NCBI GenBank assembly: GCA_011032825.1
Contig: JAADJZ010000020.1
Location: 186,001-250,000, forward strand
DNA from: Massariosphaeria phaeospora
Taxonomy: Eukaryota > Ascomycota > Dothideomycetes > Pleosporales
Length of the DNA stretch: 64,000 nt
Direction of reading: 5' to 3'
The notes beneath the pieces are model-generated. The model ran no database searches. It worked only from the letters and a program-made list of their open reading frames with translations, and had not been told where the DNA came from. Numbering within the stretch: position 1 is the stretch's first letter; every line of letters begins with the position of its first letter. Both the position numbers and the translations under genes were made by a program. Of the stretch, positions 33,088-45,197 are shown in pieces.

Positions 33088-33657
33088 AGAGGAATGCCTG
33101 AATCGCTGATTGGCTGGGAGGTTGTTACATGACCGTTGGTTTAAGGGTGTGCGGTCAGCGAGATCGGAGGCAGGAATGTATATAGTATTGTACGCAATGG
33201 TCCGCTGCAGCTGGACTGTGGAATTGAACCTATAACGATAATACAAAGAAAGCTTAAGCGATAGTTCAAAGTGCACACCGCCTGCATAACAAATATGAAA
33301 ATGGGTATAAGTGTGGCGCTACCGTCAATGTTATCCGTCTCCCCACTACAACCTAGTTGGGCCATTCCTTCGAGAACATCCAAAGAAGTGCTTTGTGAAG
33401 CAGATATCGATGTCTTATTTGACGAGGTACCTGCATTGAGAGATGGGGGCCTCCACTTTGACGAGTTTGTCGTTTGTATGGTGAGAAATGGCGTGTTGGC
33501 TGGGTGGGATCTTTCGCCGACTCTGACCCAAGTCTTGAATCGTGAATTCGGTGCGAGAGATTGAGGTTAGAATCGACCTGGGTGTATTGATAGCAGGAAA
33601 CCAGTATCACCCGCTTTCAAGTTTCCGCTCGTCAGGGTGCGCTCTTCTATGGAACCA
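33088..33657. other. Intergenic, with a small EF-hand-like frame
   Basis: A plus-strand frame at 33271-33564 contains ALRDGGLHFDEFVVCMVRNG, which recalls the F-helix half of an EF hand, but the calcium loop is incomplete and the rest of the 97 residues is unremarkable. I do not call it a gene. The 3' flank of the following minus-strand gene begins near 33657. Confidence 0.3.
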
Positions 33658-34895
33658 TCACTGATACATCCACTGACATCGACAGTCATGGCTCATGGCC
33701 GTGTGAGACTCGCCTTCCATATCCATGGCCTCAAACATCTTCAACATGAGCACCGACCCACCAGGGGCCGGTACTAGAGTCCGATTTGCCGTCATCTGCA
33801 TCCTGGCGCAACTCGGCTGCGTACTGTTTGGGGAGCGCTGCTCCGTGAGTTTCATGGTGTACGGTAGGTACGACAACTGCACTCTTTCGGGGCCGTCACT
33901 GATAGTGCCGTTAAGACTCTCATCCGCAAAGCTCGAATTCCGGGTCGCATAGATGTAGCCTTCTACTATAGTGTCTTCGAAGGAGCACTGCCATAGTTGG
34001 GTGTCGTTGGGTATAAGTGCAGATTCTGACATCGTGAAGGCACCCGACGAGTCAATCTCATTTTCTCGGAGTAGTACAGTACGGTTGTAGGTTGCACGGA
34101 AACGGTATGCCGGGCCGTGCGAGGCATATTCCGGGTCGGTTGCCGGAGTCAAGTCGACCGGCTCTATACCCATAAATTGTTCCCCGAACTTGCTCATTGT
34201 GCGGTCTAAAGGCCCAATAGCTGCAATCGTGCGATTCGTCTGACCAGCCGGCAATGGAAAAATGTCGAGCTGCAGAAGTGTGTCTGGAGTGCACGGCCAT
34301 GCGGAAGCCTGCTTCATTCGTGCCAGACAAGCAGAACTCTTTTCTTGTGCATCGCCGAGCGCGACAACATATGTACCGGATTGGATCGGGGGACCTCGGC
34401 GTATTGCAGGTGGTATTTGTTGGTCCGCCCCTTGGACATCATTATCTTGATAACTGTTCAATGAGGTTAGAATGAGGGTATTGAAACCTAAATGTATAGG
34501 TACCTAGTTGAGGGTTTCCTTTTCATATACATCAGACCCAGACATATCCCCAAGATCAGGCAGATCAGAACACAGACAATCGCCAGTATACGAAGTCTGA
34601 CTGACATGCGCAACCATCTAGACGCAGGGGTTGGCGTTCGTTTCACAGCAATCTCAAGGTCCACCTTCGAGTGTACGACTTCCTTTTCCTCAGGGCCAGG
34701 CGTAACTATCTTGCAAGAAGATGGATCACATTGTTCGATCGGTACGAGTTCGATTCCATCCTCTACTGCGCTCCTCGGCTGCTGATCCGATGTTTTTGGT
34801 ATACTGGGCTGGCCATTGCGGGTAGGAAACGTGGTTTGGATGCTTGGAAGAGCTTGGCTGGTAGTGCTCTTCAGCGACATCTGAGAATATGGCAT
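33658..34895 (-). CDS. Single-pass membrane protein with DUF7820-like ectodomain
   Basis: The longest frame starts with TTG, so I take the first ATG at 34895 (MPYSQMSLKS). Exon 1 (34895-34504) joins exon 2 (34453-33658) across a 50-bp intron in phase, giving 395 residues. A polar N-terminal segment of about 100 residues is followed by one helix (about 103-124: LRILAIVCVLICLILGICLG). The remaining 265 residues should face outside and carry many N-glycosylation sequons (NRT, NDT, NSS, NGT, NST). The pattern Gly-x-Tyr...Cys-Leu...Ala-Trp-x-Cys just after the helix and the GPAYRF/VLLRE blocks resemble the fungal DUF7820 family. Function unknown; cell-surface or endomembrane type II topology is inferred. 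Confidence 0.7.
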
Positions 34896-37544
34896 GGAGC
34901 TCTTATAGGCCGAAGCCAATCGGTGTTGATTGAGAATAACCTCATGAAAGAAGAATGCGGATGATTTGATTTGCAAGGTTCTCCTTCGATATCACCAGTG
35001 CGAGCTGGCTGCAGAAGAGACCTGTAGGGAGGCCAGAGTGACGAAGAGAGGAATTCATCGTCTGAGAACTTTCTCAGTGCTGGCAGTTATTTGAATGTGG
35101 CGCATCGTATACAGGATCATGCAATATGCAACATACAGCAAGAGCTTTCTTTGAATCGTTTCAACGATGCTGTGCCACTCCCCTACTTCGTCGTTCTGGG
35201 ACTGCATTGCAAGTATCACTGAGGTGGGTCGAGAGTTCATGCCTAAGGTCTTTTCCGGTTAGAACTTGGAAACAACAGCCTCGGAGTTCAAAATGGACGG
35301 CGATGATTTGGGAGGATTGGAGCAGACTGGCTCGCCGTAAGCGCTCAGGCTGTGTGTAACCGCCCGATTCTCAAAGTGGGATCTCGGTATTTCCTGCAAC
35401 ATTACATGAACGTTGTAATGTAGGATTAGGTGTCGACAGATCGTCCGCACCTATGGGTTTTCTTCACCAATTCGTAATCTGGGGTCGAAATGCTACTGAT
35501 TAGCAGAGCCGAGTAGCTAGTGAGCCATCATTAAGCCGCGCGAAATGATTGTAGTGAATCATGTGCCTCGTTCACTACAATGTGTCCTCTTGAGTGACGA
35601 AGGGAGTTCAGCTAGCATTTTCCAACTTTCGTGCGTCTTTGTGTCGTGAGCTCCAAAAACGGGAAGGCAACCAGGCAACATTCCCAACGCAACGCAGTGC
35701 AAGAATAGACGATCAATCGCAGCGCAAGTGTCCAGGTCCCAAAGTAGGCCGCAGCGGAAGCATCGCATCTGTCTCGGGAGTTTCAGAGCTGTGCGTCAGT
35801 ATTGGACAGTTCAGCGACCTTCGTAAAACCCCGTTGTATTGCATATATGGTGTAGTATATGCATACCCAGCGTCCACGTGGAATCCCACTAAGCACGTTC
35901 ACTTGTTAATTCAAACCAGTGATGGAGTGGTAATGGCCCGTAAAGCTCCTTTTACGCTGAGTGCTTTTCTATCGAATATGAAGAACAGATTGCACTGGAG
36001 AGGCGTGAAGTGATCTGACAGTTCTCGTCCAAAGGCCTTTATGCAGACTGGGAATCTCGACTTTGTACAACGTCGACGGTAGCAGTTGCAGTAATGCCTT
36101 CGCCGCCCCCGCGATCGCCCCCTCGCAAAAGGTACCAGTATCGGCATCCGATTGAACGGGGCTCGGGCCAAAAACATCGGCGGTACTGGATCAGAAAGGA
36201 CAACGGGCCTCTTCAACTCCACCCAAGGCTGCGATACGGAGTATACCAGCGGCTACTAGTCCAGTTGAAACGTCGACCTAAACCAGGCTTCCAGGCAGGA
36301 ATCCTGTCCCAAGCGATTGAAGAAGTCCGAGTTTCAGCCCAAACGCGGCAAGTACTTACTGGATTAGTAACAGTTTTGGGAAGATGATATCTCTTACCCC
36401 CCAGGTCCAGCATCATCTGATCAGAGAGCTCTGTACCGGACACCTGGGTGGGGTCCAGTCTCAGCCAAAGCGGCACAGGTTTTCTGAATTTCAGCTGGAA
36501 AAGGAGCAATCGTAACTAGAAGACCATGTCGAGGACAATTGCCAGCCCAGAGCGAGACGGTGTCTTGAATGGGCGATGAAAGATAGTCGCCGTGCGCTAG
36601 ATGGGAGTGAAAGTGGAAGGAAAGGTGAAGAGCCACGCAGAGATTAGCGAGCCGGGTGTGGCCCGTGCTCTTGCTGTTATCTTATCATGAGTCCAACACC
36701 CTCATCCACCCCCGTGTTTCCGTCTTCCCGCTTCCCGCTTCCCACTCCGTCCTCGCTGCCATGATAGGAAACTATAGCTGTCTGGGCGCTACTCATGGAG
36801 TGGCTTCGAGCGAACTTGTCGAATCGTCATAGGAGATAGCCACACCCAAACTCGACGTAGATACAAGAGAATGCGGCCCAATCCCCCCTCGATAGAGCTG
36901 CACCGATACCTGCCGGGTTATCACTGGAGCAAGACTAGGTGACGTTCTTTATATTACTAACAGGCTTATTTCCACGCACAGAGGCCCTTCGTCGCTGGCA
37001 CCCCCAACGCCCTCGATCTTCTGATCTCGAACGTACGCAAAACGCCTCGATCCCTGCTCCTCCCCAAAGTCGCAGCTCCACTACCTACTCCGTCAATCGC
37101 GTCGGCATTCTGTACTACACCCAACAGCTCGATTATCCTTCGAATGTATGGGCTGCGGCGTTGATGCGCGTCAAGGAGGCATTGAAGCCTGGGTGCATGG
37201 GAACTCAACTACACCTGGCGCAGGGCTCGCATCCTTTGAAAAAAACATACATGCGGATTTAGGACCCCATAGTGGACCACGATTTGCAACCAGACACCGT
37301 GACGAGAAATACGCAATGGTGTGCATATACTGCGTTTCAAACAACCGTATCCGCTCAGACGTGGCGAACAGCATGGGCCGTCGACAAAGCCATGATACTG
37401 GGTTGGGGGCAATGGGACACGGATTCGGAATTTCCTACCCAGCCCACGGTTGTAAGGGCATAGAGTGTGCAACTCGGTACACAATTAGGAGCCTTCTGAC
37501 ACCTGGCCACCATTCTTCTCCAACCCAACTCCAGACTCCTCCGC
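34896..37544. other. Intergenic 2.6 kb, no gene recognised
   Basis: Overlapping short frames occur on both strands, but none has a credible domain, and some begin with non-ATG codons. Composition is normal. The left part should carry the promoter of the DUF7820-like gene. I looked for tRNA-like cloverleaf motifs and saw none. Decayed genes or non-coding transcripts may hide here. Confidence 0.4.
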
Positions 37545-38073
37545 TCACGCTTTCGGTTCCTTCCCCCCGATCTGACTACTCTCCCTCGCCACCTTCCCCA
37601 AACTCGGGCTCTTCCCCGGCACCTCATGGGCTTTTCCCAATTCCTGGCCCGCCTGAAACTTCTGTAGCACATCCATCCCCACCGAATCCAGTGCCTTCAC
37701 ATGCGTGCTATCCAGCTTCACCCTCGGCATATCTTCAATCTTACTATCCATAGCATCTTTCCAGCGCGCTGCCTCAATGCACCATCGTTCGCCGGGGCCG
37801 ACGCCCTTTTGGCGCAGGTCAAGGCCGCTCTTTGCTGAGAAATCGAGGAATGCGTTTGTGAGGGTGGCGGCGATGGGGGCGGAGTCGGTGCAGAAGCCAG
37901 TCTTTATAGTGGTTGCGGGGAGGTCGGTTGAGGCAGATTGGGTGGAAGACAGTTCGATTAGGGGCTTATGGAAGACTGAGGTGGTGGATTAGTAGCTGGA
38001 GCTGTAGGGTAAGTGATCGCATACCGTTTTTCTGTGCCACGTCTAGCTTCGTCTGCTCGTTCTTGCTCGACAT
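37545..38073 (-). CDS. DUF2237-like small protein
   Basis: Exon 1 (38073-38025, MSSKNEQTKLDVAQKN) joins exon 2 (37975-37545) across a 49-bp intron in phase, giving 159 residues. The core aligns by eye with DUF2237: NVFHKPLIELS, TGFCTDS, a FLDFSAKSGLDL helix, the signature PGERWCIEAARWKDA, then PRVKLDSTHVKALD and MDVLQKF. The family signature is normally GDRWCLCAxRWxEA. This copy keeps the first Cys but has Glu in place of the second, and it lacks the usual VCAxMT block, so it is a divergent member. A basic, low-complexity tail of about 35 residues is extra. The molecular function of DUF2237 is not known to me; no signal peptide is present. Confidence 0.75.
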
Positions 38074-39178
38074 GATCTTTCTTAAAATACCACTTAAGTT
38101 GAAGGGTTCTCGTACAAGTAAGTATCAATTCAATTTGATAATAACTTCAACAGATCAAAAAGAGGGTCTGATATGCGACAACGTGCTTTAAGTGAGAGAA
38201 TGTCGGATTAAATTGCAGAATTGGTTTTTAGACACCAGTTATTCGCGGCTGTTCCAGCGCCTTACCCGTTCCTGAACATGTAGTCAACATGATGCGCTCC
38301 TCGCAACGTCTTGACGTCAGAGACCTGATTCGTCGATGCGCGCATCACCATCCGCATCTCCCTCCCGTCAATGCTCTTCCCTACCTTCAACTCTCGCACT
38401 CGACGCCTGTCTAATACTTATTCCCCAACTCACACCCTAAATGTCTCCGTAAAGTGCGAACGCACACTTCATTTCCCGTTCTTCGTTTCCACCAAGCCAT
38501 CCTCGGCGCATCTCTGCTCGGACGGACCCGCGCGCACAACGCACAACGCACAACGCACGCTCTCGCAACCCTCTCCTCCCCATGCCCCTAATAAAGTAAG
38601 TAACCGTAGCACTGCACACAAAACGACCAGGACGCGTACGACTCATTACCACAAACAACGGAGGCTGGGCATCGGGAAGTCGGCGGTGCTGTTTCCCCGA
38701 GCGTACCACGGTGGTAGAGTGCCCTGCATCACCTACTAATTATACTGTACCCATCATTCCAGCAGCTGGTCCGGTTGGGAGATTATGCTATGTGGGCGAT
38801 AAGGTAGCGTCTGATTTGGATGACATCTAAGGGTAGTTGGTCGCACAGCTTACTCGCACAGCTTACTCGTTTGCGTAGGGGCGCGAGTAAGACACTCGCC
38901 TCCGACGCGACACTAGCAAAAGGGAGGAATCTAGCACATGTAAAGGCGAGTGTGATACGCAGGTTGATTTCATGTCTCTGGGAGGCTGATCAGATCCGCC
39001 CCCCTAATGTCTATGCCAAAGTGATATGTTACATGTAGAAGGAAGAAAGAGTCGTGTAATGCTGCTCGATCAATGTCCCCAACCTAGCTCAGTACTCGGG
39101 CAACCGAGCACTGGCAACCGTAGCTTTCCCCCCGTGCGCGTCCAACAGCGACAAAGCTTCAGGTTGAGGTGCAGCCTT
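38074..39178. other. Intergenic 1.1 kb with short tandem repeats
   Basis: No conserved frame. A 7-bp unit (ACAACGC) is repeated three times at about 38,537-38,558. CAGCTTACTCG occurs twice in tandem at about 38,846-38,871, followed by an inverted CGAGTAAG at 38,883; this resembles the subunits in pogo family 2 ends but is too short to assign. The right edge is the 3' flank of DOA1. Confidence 0.4.
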
Positions 39179-41644
39179 TCACTCTTGGAGTTTTTCTTGG
39201 ATCTCTGCAACCACATTCTTAACTCGAGGCTCCCGGACCCTCTCCGCCGCTTGCTGAGTAACGCTCTGAATCTGGAGAATATCCCGCCCCGCTTCACAGA
39301 AGTCCCTTCCTAAACACAATAGTGTCCCAGTTGCGACGAGAGCTCGGTAAACAGCCTCGGAATCAGCGACCTTGCTAAGTATCTTTGCAAGATCGTTCAG
39401 TAACGTAAGAACCCGATCTGCATTGACATCTAACGATAAAAGGACCGAGTAGTTGATGTAGATGGTGGTGATAGCAATAATCAGGTTGCGAGCGCTGGCC
39501 TGGAGGAAAGGACTTATGAACGCGTGGATCGTATCAAACTCAGCGTTTGCTGCAGTCCTGCCGGATTCACTCTTGAAGAGATTACTTAAGGATCGGATAG
39601 CCATCATGGTGTTGTTTGGTGCTGAAGAGTCTGAAAACACTCCCGAATCTCCCAATGCGTGTATGATGTTCTGCTCTTGTGTTAAATATGCTACCGTCTC
39701 ATCAGAAGCGAAGAGAAGACGGAGAAGATCGAGCCCAGGGAGGCGTTTCTCCGTCGGCCAAGTTGTCGCGGCTTTTACAATCAGATCGACGCCGGCTGAG
39801 TCAATGCTCTTAGAATCACCCTTCTCCAATGAAGTGACTGTAGCCGTGATTTGGTCGATATCCGAGGGGTTGAACGACAGAGCCTTTTGACCGTCGTTGA
39901 CTAATTGTTGATTGAATTCCTGGAGTTTTTTGAGGATGACCTTGTGGTTTGCAGTCATGATATCGAGGTAGGTTTTCTGAGGTAAAACCTTTGATTTCGG
40001 CGTAGGAGGCTGCTGTGGCGCGTCCGCAGCCGCTGGAGCCGCATCGCCCGGGCGGTACCGCGACCCCGTTCCCCATACGTCTGTGCTCTGAGATGGAGCT
40101 TGTCCCATTGTCGCACCCTGCGTGTTTTGCACGATGAAGTTGGTGACCTGGTCGAGGTACGTCAATGGAAGCTTGTTATCCTCGCAAAACTTCCGCGCCA
40201 CCTCATAGGGGTTCTGCGATAGGTTGTAAGGTAACTTTAGAGGCGGTTTGCCGTCCTCAATATCGACATCGAAAACATAGTCGTACTCCTTGCCATTGAA
40301 CGAGATCTTTCGCCCGCTGCTTCCAGCCTGGTCGACAACAGTGCCGATCATTACCCACTGATTGGCAGCTGATGACCATTGGTAAGCTGAAACGTTACCA
40401 TTCGTCTCTTTGATCATCTGTACTTGTCCTTCTTTAGTACCGGATTTCTGCGTAAGAAACTCTGGACCTGGAAGCTGCTCTTTGTTGACGTCGCCAACGG
40501 CTTGCTGTGGTATCGAGGACGATGATACTTCATCGCTAAATTGTGTGATGGCAGCGGGATCGGCGTACCGTTCCGTTGCGCGTGTGAAGATGCGCACGAT
40601 ACGATCACTTGCCCCAGTCACGATATCTCCATTTTCAGAAGCTGCAACCGTCCATACCGAAATCGCAGGGTGTGTGATGGTCTGTACGCACTGTTGATTC
40701 TCCCATATCCGCGCGGTTCGGTCCTCACCGGAGCTCACCAGACGCCCATCTGGCAAAGCAGCGAGCGAATATATAAAGTTTTCATGGCCATGAAGCTCGT
40801 ATATTTGGCGACCGTCCAGATTCCATAAACGGATGATAGCATCGTTGCCGGCGGATGCGAAATGAGCGCCCGAAGGGTGATTCGCGGGGAGCCTGCATAG
40901 CGCTCTCACGACATCGCCTGTCTGGATTGTTCGAACAAGGGCGCCTGTTGGTCGGAATATACGGATCTTCTTGTCGGCACAGCCTTTTGGTAGAGCGTCA
41001 GTATGGGAGCGCAAGGGGTCGAGAGGTTGTCGTAAAATCTACCAGCTTACCGGTAATGATAGTGGCGCCGTCGTAAGCTAATACAGCCCACACGGAAGCT
41101 TCGTGACCACTCAACTCTGTGGACTCGCTCCATTTTCCAACCTCCCATACGCGCGCACTGTAGTCCCAGCTGCCGCTGATTACTAGTTTTCCGTCCGCAC
41201 TGGCATCCAGCGCGCAAACATTGTTACCATGGCCTATGAGTAGGGCTTCAGCGTTGTCGTCCAGCGATTTGTCCGGCTGCCGCACATCGATGATCTGGTC
41301 TTTGCCGCTGGACGCAATCAGGCCTTCGGGATAAAGGGAGGAGGGAGGGACGATGGCGAGTGAATTGACGAATTCTTTGCCATGGCTCTTAATCGTACAG
41401 TCGAACGACGGAGGCTCGGATGTCTGCAGCTTCCATAGCCGTACCGTGTGGTCCCGCGAGGCAGACACGACCGTGGTAGGGTGAGGAAACGCTACACTTC
41501 GAACCTAGCAAGCGCAGTCAGAGGTCAGCGCACACGGCCACACGAGGAGAGACAGGGAAGATAGAAAGAAGCGACAAAGAACAACAGGGCACCTACGTCG
41601 TCTTCGTGGCCGCGCAGGGACGCCGAGAGCTTGTACTCGCCCAT
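39179..41644 (-). CDS. DOA1: Doa1/Ufd3/PLAA ubiquitin-binding Cdc48 cofactor
   Basis: Three exons (41644-41597, 41504-41051, 40983-39179) joined in phase give 768 residues. Introns are 92 and 67 bp. The start MGEYKLSASLRGHEDDVRSV is the usual Doa1 opening. WD40 blades fill roughly residues 1-310 (HTVRLWKL, YSARVWEV, IIRLWNL, TARIWEN, IVRIFTR). The PFU ubiquitin-binding domain lies at about 357-457, and the armadillo-type PUL domain, which binds Cdc48, at about 502-765 to the end. Length and domain order match the family. Doa1 binds ubiquitin and Cdc48/p97 and acts in ubiquitin homeostasis, ER- and mitochondria-associated degradation and endosomal sorting. This is the one clear housekeeping gene of the window and is structurally intact. 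Confidence 0.95.
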
Positions 41645-43802
41645 GGTTGCGGCGGGGTTAGTGGGGTGGAGGTTGGACGATGCAGGGCGGCAGAAGCTGC
41701 GCTAAAGAGGAGAGGGAGCGCCGGGGCTGGGGGCATCCGACGGCGGTGAAGGCGCGAGTTGAGAGGCGAGCGGCCGCGGGCTCAGGCGTGGTGCACGTTG
41801 CTGGAGCTATTGCGGGCGTTGAGATTATTGTCAAGGTTGTCACGGCGATACGTCAACCACCTAGTAGCGGCACCACGGCCTCGCTTGCCGTCCGCCGGGT
41901 GGCTTATGTCAGCGCCTTCCAGACTGTTCCGCCGTCGCCGTCGCCGGGCATCCTTCTCCTGCTATACTCCGTAGTCTACCGTTCATTCTCGCGAGACCGA
42001 GTCGGCGAGCAGAGCGGTTCTGAGCTCTTCGTCCCAGACCATCGCTTGTTCACCGCGCACCTAGGTAGTTCCGGCCAGCTCGCTGCCCAGCTCGACCGTG
42101 CCCTTCTCGGGCTCGCCGGCCAGACAGTTCGACATGCTCGCTTTCCACGGTTGACCACCTCTCCTGGCAAGTTGCCTTTTACAGGCCCTAGAACATTCGA
42201 TCCGTCTACCGAGGGGGGAGTGTCGCTTGACCAATTTCGCAGCCACGGAACGGCGCCGCATGGAAGATGGCCTTTACTCTTTTCACCCTCCTTGGTGCAC
42301 GCTTCCAGCCAGGATGGCGCTGCAAGCCCCTTCGCTCCCCACACGAGGGCTGGACAACGCCTCTTTGCGAGGAGGCACGATTGCAGGGCGATGAACGGGG
42401 TCAGACAGCGACGCTGTGCATGGCAATAGTCTCTCTATCCACCAGCGGTCCTGCGCGGTCTGGCCTGGCTTGCTGTATCTGCCAAGCAAGCGACGTTGGT
42501 GCCAGGAGTAGCCACTTCGAAGCCACCTGTGTCGGAAGGGGCATAGTCAAAAGTTCCGAAGCGCATGCGCATGCGCATGCCTTTACTCTCTCTTGGAGCA
42601 ACTTTGGGAATCTTGTGGAAAGTACGGAGTAGCAGGCTAGGGGACTCGACGTGCGCTGTGAATGCCGCGGAGAAGAACCCAGCTGCCTTTGATACCACGC
42701 GCAGGCCACGATTGACAGCTACCACATGGATAAAGTGGTTTCAGACCTGGAAGACTTTCGCGGCGAACCAACGCATACGTCCATGGTAGCACCCACAGTA
42801 ACCGTGCTGTGTGTGACCGCAACCGCATCGCCCAACACCCCGCACCAAAGTGGATCTGTCCGCTCCACAGCCGCCTTCATCACGGGCAACGGTGTGCAAG
42901 TTTCACCGATGGTTAGACCTTCCCTTCAACTATCATGCGCACTACAGAGCTCCTCCCAGGATGTGGTACTCGATACGGAGTAGACTGTCCCAATTTCTCA
43001 ACCGCAACGCAAGCGGTCACACGCAGTGTTTCTGTTTTTCCGCGCTCGTAATTGAGTCTTTGGCTGGGAAGATTTTGACGACCCCTTTTTCTCGTCCAAT
43101 GACAATGCATCCCTGGGCATGCAGTCGCCACCGCGTGAGCATCATCGTCGTCGCGCTCGCTGGCGAGCCGCAGTCTTTTAGCTTCTGGACCAGCTGCGTC
43201 CGGGCATGGGTCCATCAGCTTGGCTTAAAGGCTGATGGCGGGCAGCCCTAACAGGCCGCCCTGTGACCCACCCAACACGGTTAGATTCCCTGGGCCTATA
43301 CGAAGGCATGTAGTTATTAAAACTACGCCTCGGGCCTAAGCATGTGCCATCATAGCCAATCTCCAAGCCTACAAAACGGTGGTGTTTTCCTCGTCCGACT
43401 TGCACCGCACAACTTCTACTCTCTTCTCACCGCAGCGATCCATTCATTTGGACTCTCAAAGTATAACGTTCTTGACACACCTTGGTACCGCTACCTACGT
43501 CAATTCCTTCCAGAACCCCCTTGGACCCACAGATTTGGTCGCCGTCCACGCCGTGCTAAACTCGGTAATCCCAACTTCCGCTCTCCGCTCTTATACCACG
43601 GGACCCAACGTAGATCTGCGCTTCATCGACTGATTGCCGTTGGACGCCTACGTACCCTACATACGTTCCCGAACACGTCGCACTCGCCGACCCTCACCAA
43701 TGCCGATCGAGGGTTTAAGACTGTCTTATTAACCACGTTCCAACCCGCCTGTTCTCAGCTATACCACTTACCTTTTTGCTGGAACCTCGCACCAATACAA
43801 CA
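41645..43802. other. Intergenic 2.2 kb between divergent genes
   Basis: It holds the promoters of DOA1 (minus) and the first BTB gene (plus). Long frames on both strands overlap each other in GC-rich sequence and lack domain signatures; I treat them as artefacts. An alternating GCATGC run lies at about 42,559-42,580. Confidence 0.45.
42559..42580. repeat. Alternating purine-pyrimidine GCATGC run
   Basis: GCGCATGCGCATGCGCATGC is a short self-complementary alternating run; such DNA can adopt Z form. It sits in the shared intergenic region and no function is shown. Confidence 0.6.
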
Positions 43803-45197
43803 ATGGAGTCACCTAATGCCGAGCTGATGTCCGCGCTTGCATCGTATGTTCATTTTTCTTGCCTTCAAGCCAACGCTAAGTTTTTCAGTTTGTTTGAAAG
43901 TGGAAAATACTCAGACCTGACCATTGTCTGTGGCGCCAAAAGCTACTCAGTACACCGTGCACTCATCTGCTCCCGCAGCGAGTTCTTTGAGGGAGCATGC
44001 AGAAATCCCTTCCGAGAATCAGAGACTGGGGTTATCGATCTGACAGAGGATGATCCAGAGGCCGTCGAGCATATGGTGTCTTGTAAGAGCCAATGGGCGC
44101 CCTCGAGTTTGACATTGCGCTAACAAACATGGTCTTAGACTTGTACCATCTAGACTATCTTCGAAATTCTATATCACGCCGAAGCTCGCGGAGAAGCTCG
44201 CAGCTGTCGTCGCCACTGTCGAGGCGCTTCTCAACGCAACAAAAACCTAAGAAGTTCAATCTGGCGATGGTTGAGGACCCATTACTTGCCACAGCCTACG
44301 CCGCCAACATGTCCACTCCAATGACGCCGCCGGATGACCAGACAAACCAGTTCGACACTGGTGGCACGTCAAAGCTCCCTGACTCCCCAATGGCAGATCA
44401 GTTCATGGAGGATCCTTTCGAAAGTGTAAACATCGAAACTAGTGTTGATGTGGAGAAACCATATCTCGTCACGCACGCCAAAGTGTACGCGATTGCGGAG
44501 AAGTAAGTGTGATGTCTCAGTATTCCCCTTGCCCCATTACGCACGACTTGCATTGGACTGTGGCAATTCGACAAGCCGAAATTCCAAGGGCGCCTGTGTT
44601 GCACATCGACGGTGGTTGGCGTCCACCGACCCCGCCCGCGCGATGTGCGTCAGCGGGTCTGACAGATCGCCAATCAGATCGTCCAGCCCGCACGGACTCT
44701 GTCAGATCTGTCAAGCCGATGTGAGGTCTGCTGCTTCGGCAATTTGGACTCTGCAAGTTTTTCCATTTCGCGCCCTTTGGGACAGCGCATGGCGTCAGCC
44801 TGCTCGTCAGTACTGGATTGCTGTTGCCAACATGACCCCAAATCATGGGACTTGTTCATTCCCCATCAGCAAAACAACAACGCATACATACTAGCGACCA
44901 ACCGCTAACGAGCATCCTAGATATGGGATTTCGGGCCTCAAGTCGCTTGCACGCAAGAAGTTCGCCCACCAACTTGAGCTCCATCTCGACAGCGCCGAGT
45001 TCCCGGAAGCTTGCCAAGAAGCATATGAGACAACCATCGACACCGATAGAGGGCTGCGAGATATTCTGATCCAAACTTTCCGCGCCCACCGCGATCTGAC
45101 TCTCCGCAAAGACGTGGAATTGGCGGTGAGGGACACGCCAGGGCTAGCGTTCGAGCTATTCAGAATGGCCAGTGGACTACCCGTGACATCGCTATAG
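43803..45197 (+). CDS. BTB/POZ domain protein, four exons
   Basis: Exons 43803-43843, 43889-44082, 44139-44502 and 44921-45197 join in phase to 291 residues. Splicing of the first intron restores the fungal BTB opening LASLFESGKYSDLTIVCGAK; the second yields EHMVSYLYHLDY. The BTB fold covers about residues 12-90 (core SYSVHRALICSRSEFF, then GVIDLTEDDPEAVEHM). A Ser/Arg-rich linker follows (SRRSSRRSSQLSSPLSRRFS), then VTHAKVYAIAEKYGISGLKS, the conserved post-BTB helix, and a helical C-terminus. Such proteins usually serve as adaptors, for example for cullin-3 ligases, but no partner is visible. Intron 3 is 418 bp, several times longer than any other intron in the window. A second BTB gene lies at 50.7-51.8 kb. 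Confidence 0.85.

Noticed and set aside
33271..33564. EF-hand-like frame
   Set aside because: The calcium-binding loop is incomplete and there is no second hand or splice support.
34488..34976. Start of the DUF7820-like gene at 34976
   Set aside because: That codon is TTG; the first ATG in frame is at 34895.
37148..37753. A 201-codon plus-strand frame
   Set aside because: Its right part is antisense to the DUF2237-like gene, and its translation is Pro/Ser-rich noise.
41680..42429. A 249-codon plus-strand frame upstream of DOA1
   Set aside because: It lies in GC-rich promoter DNA, is opposed by other frames, and its translation is low-complexity without a domain.
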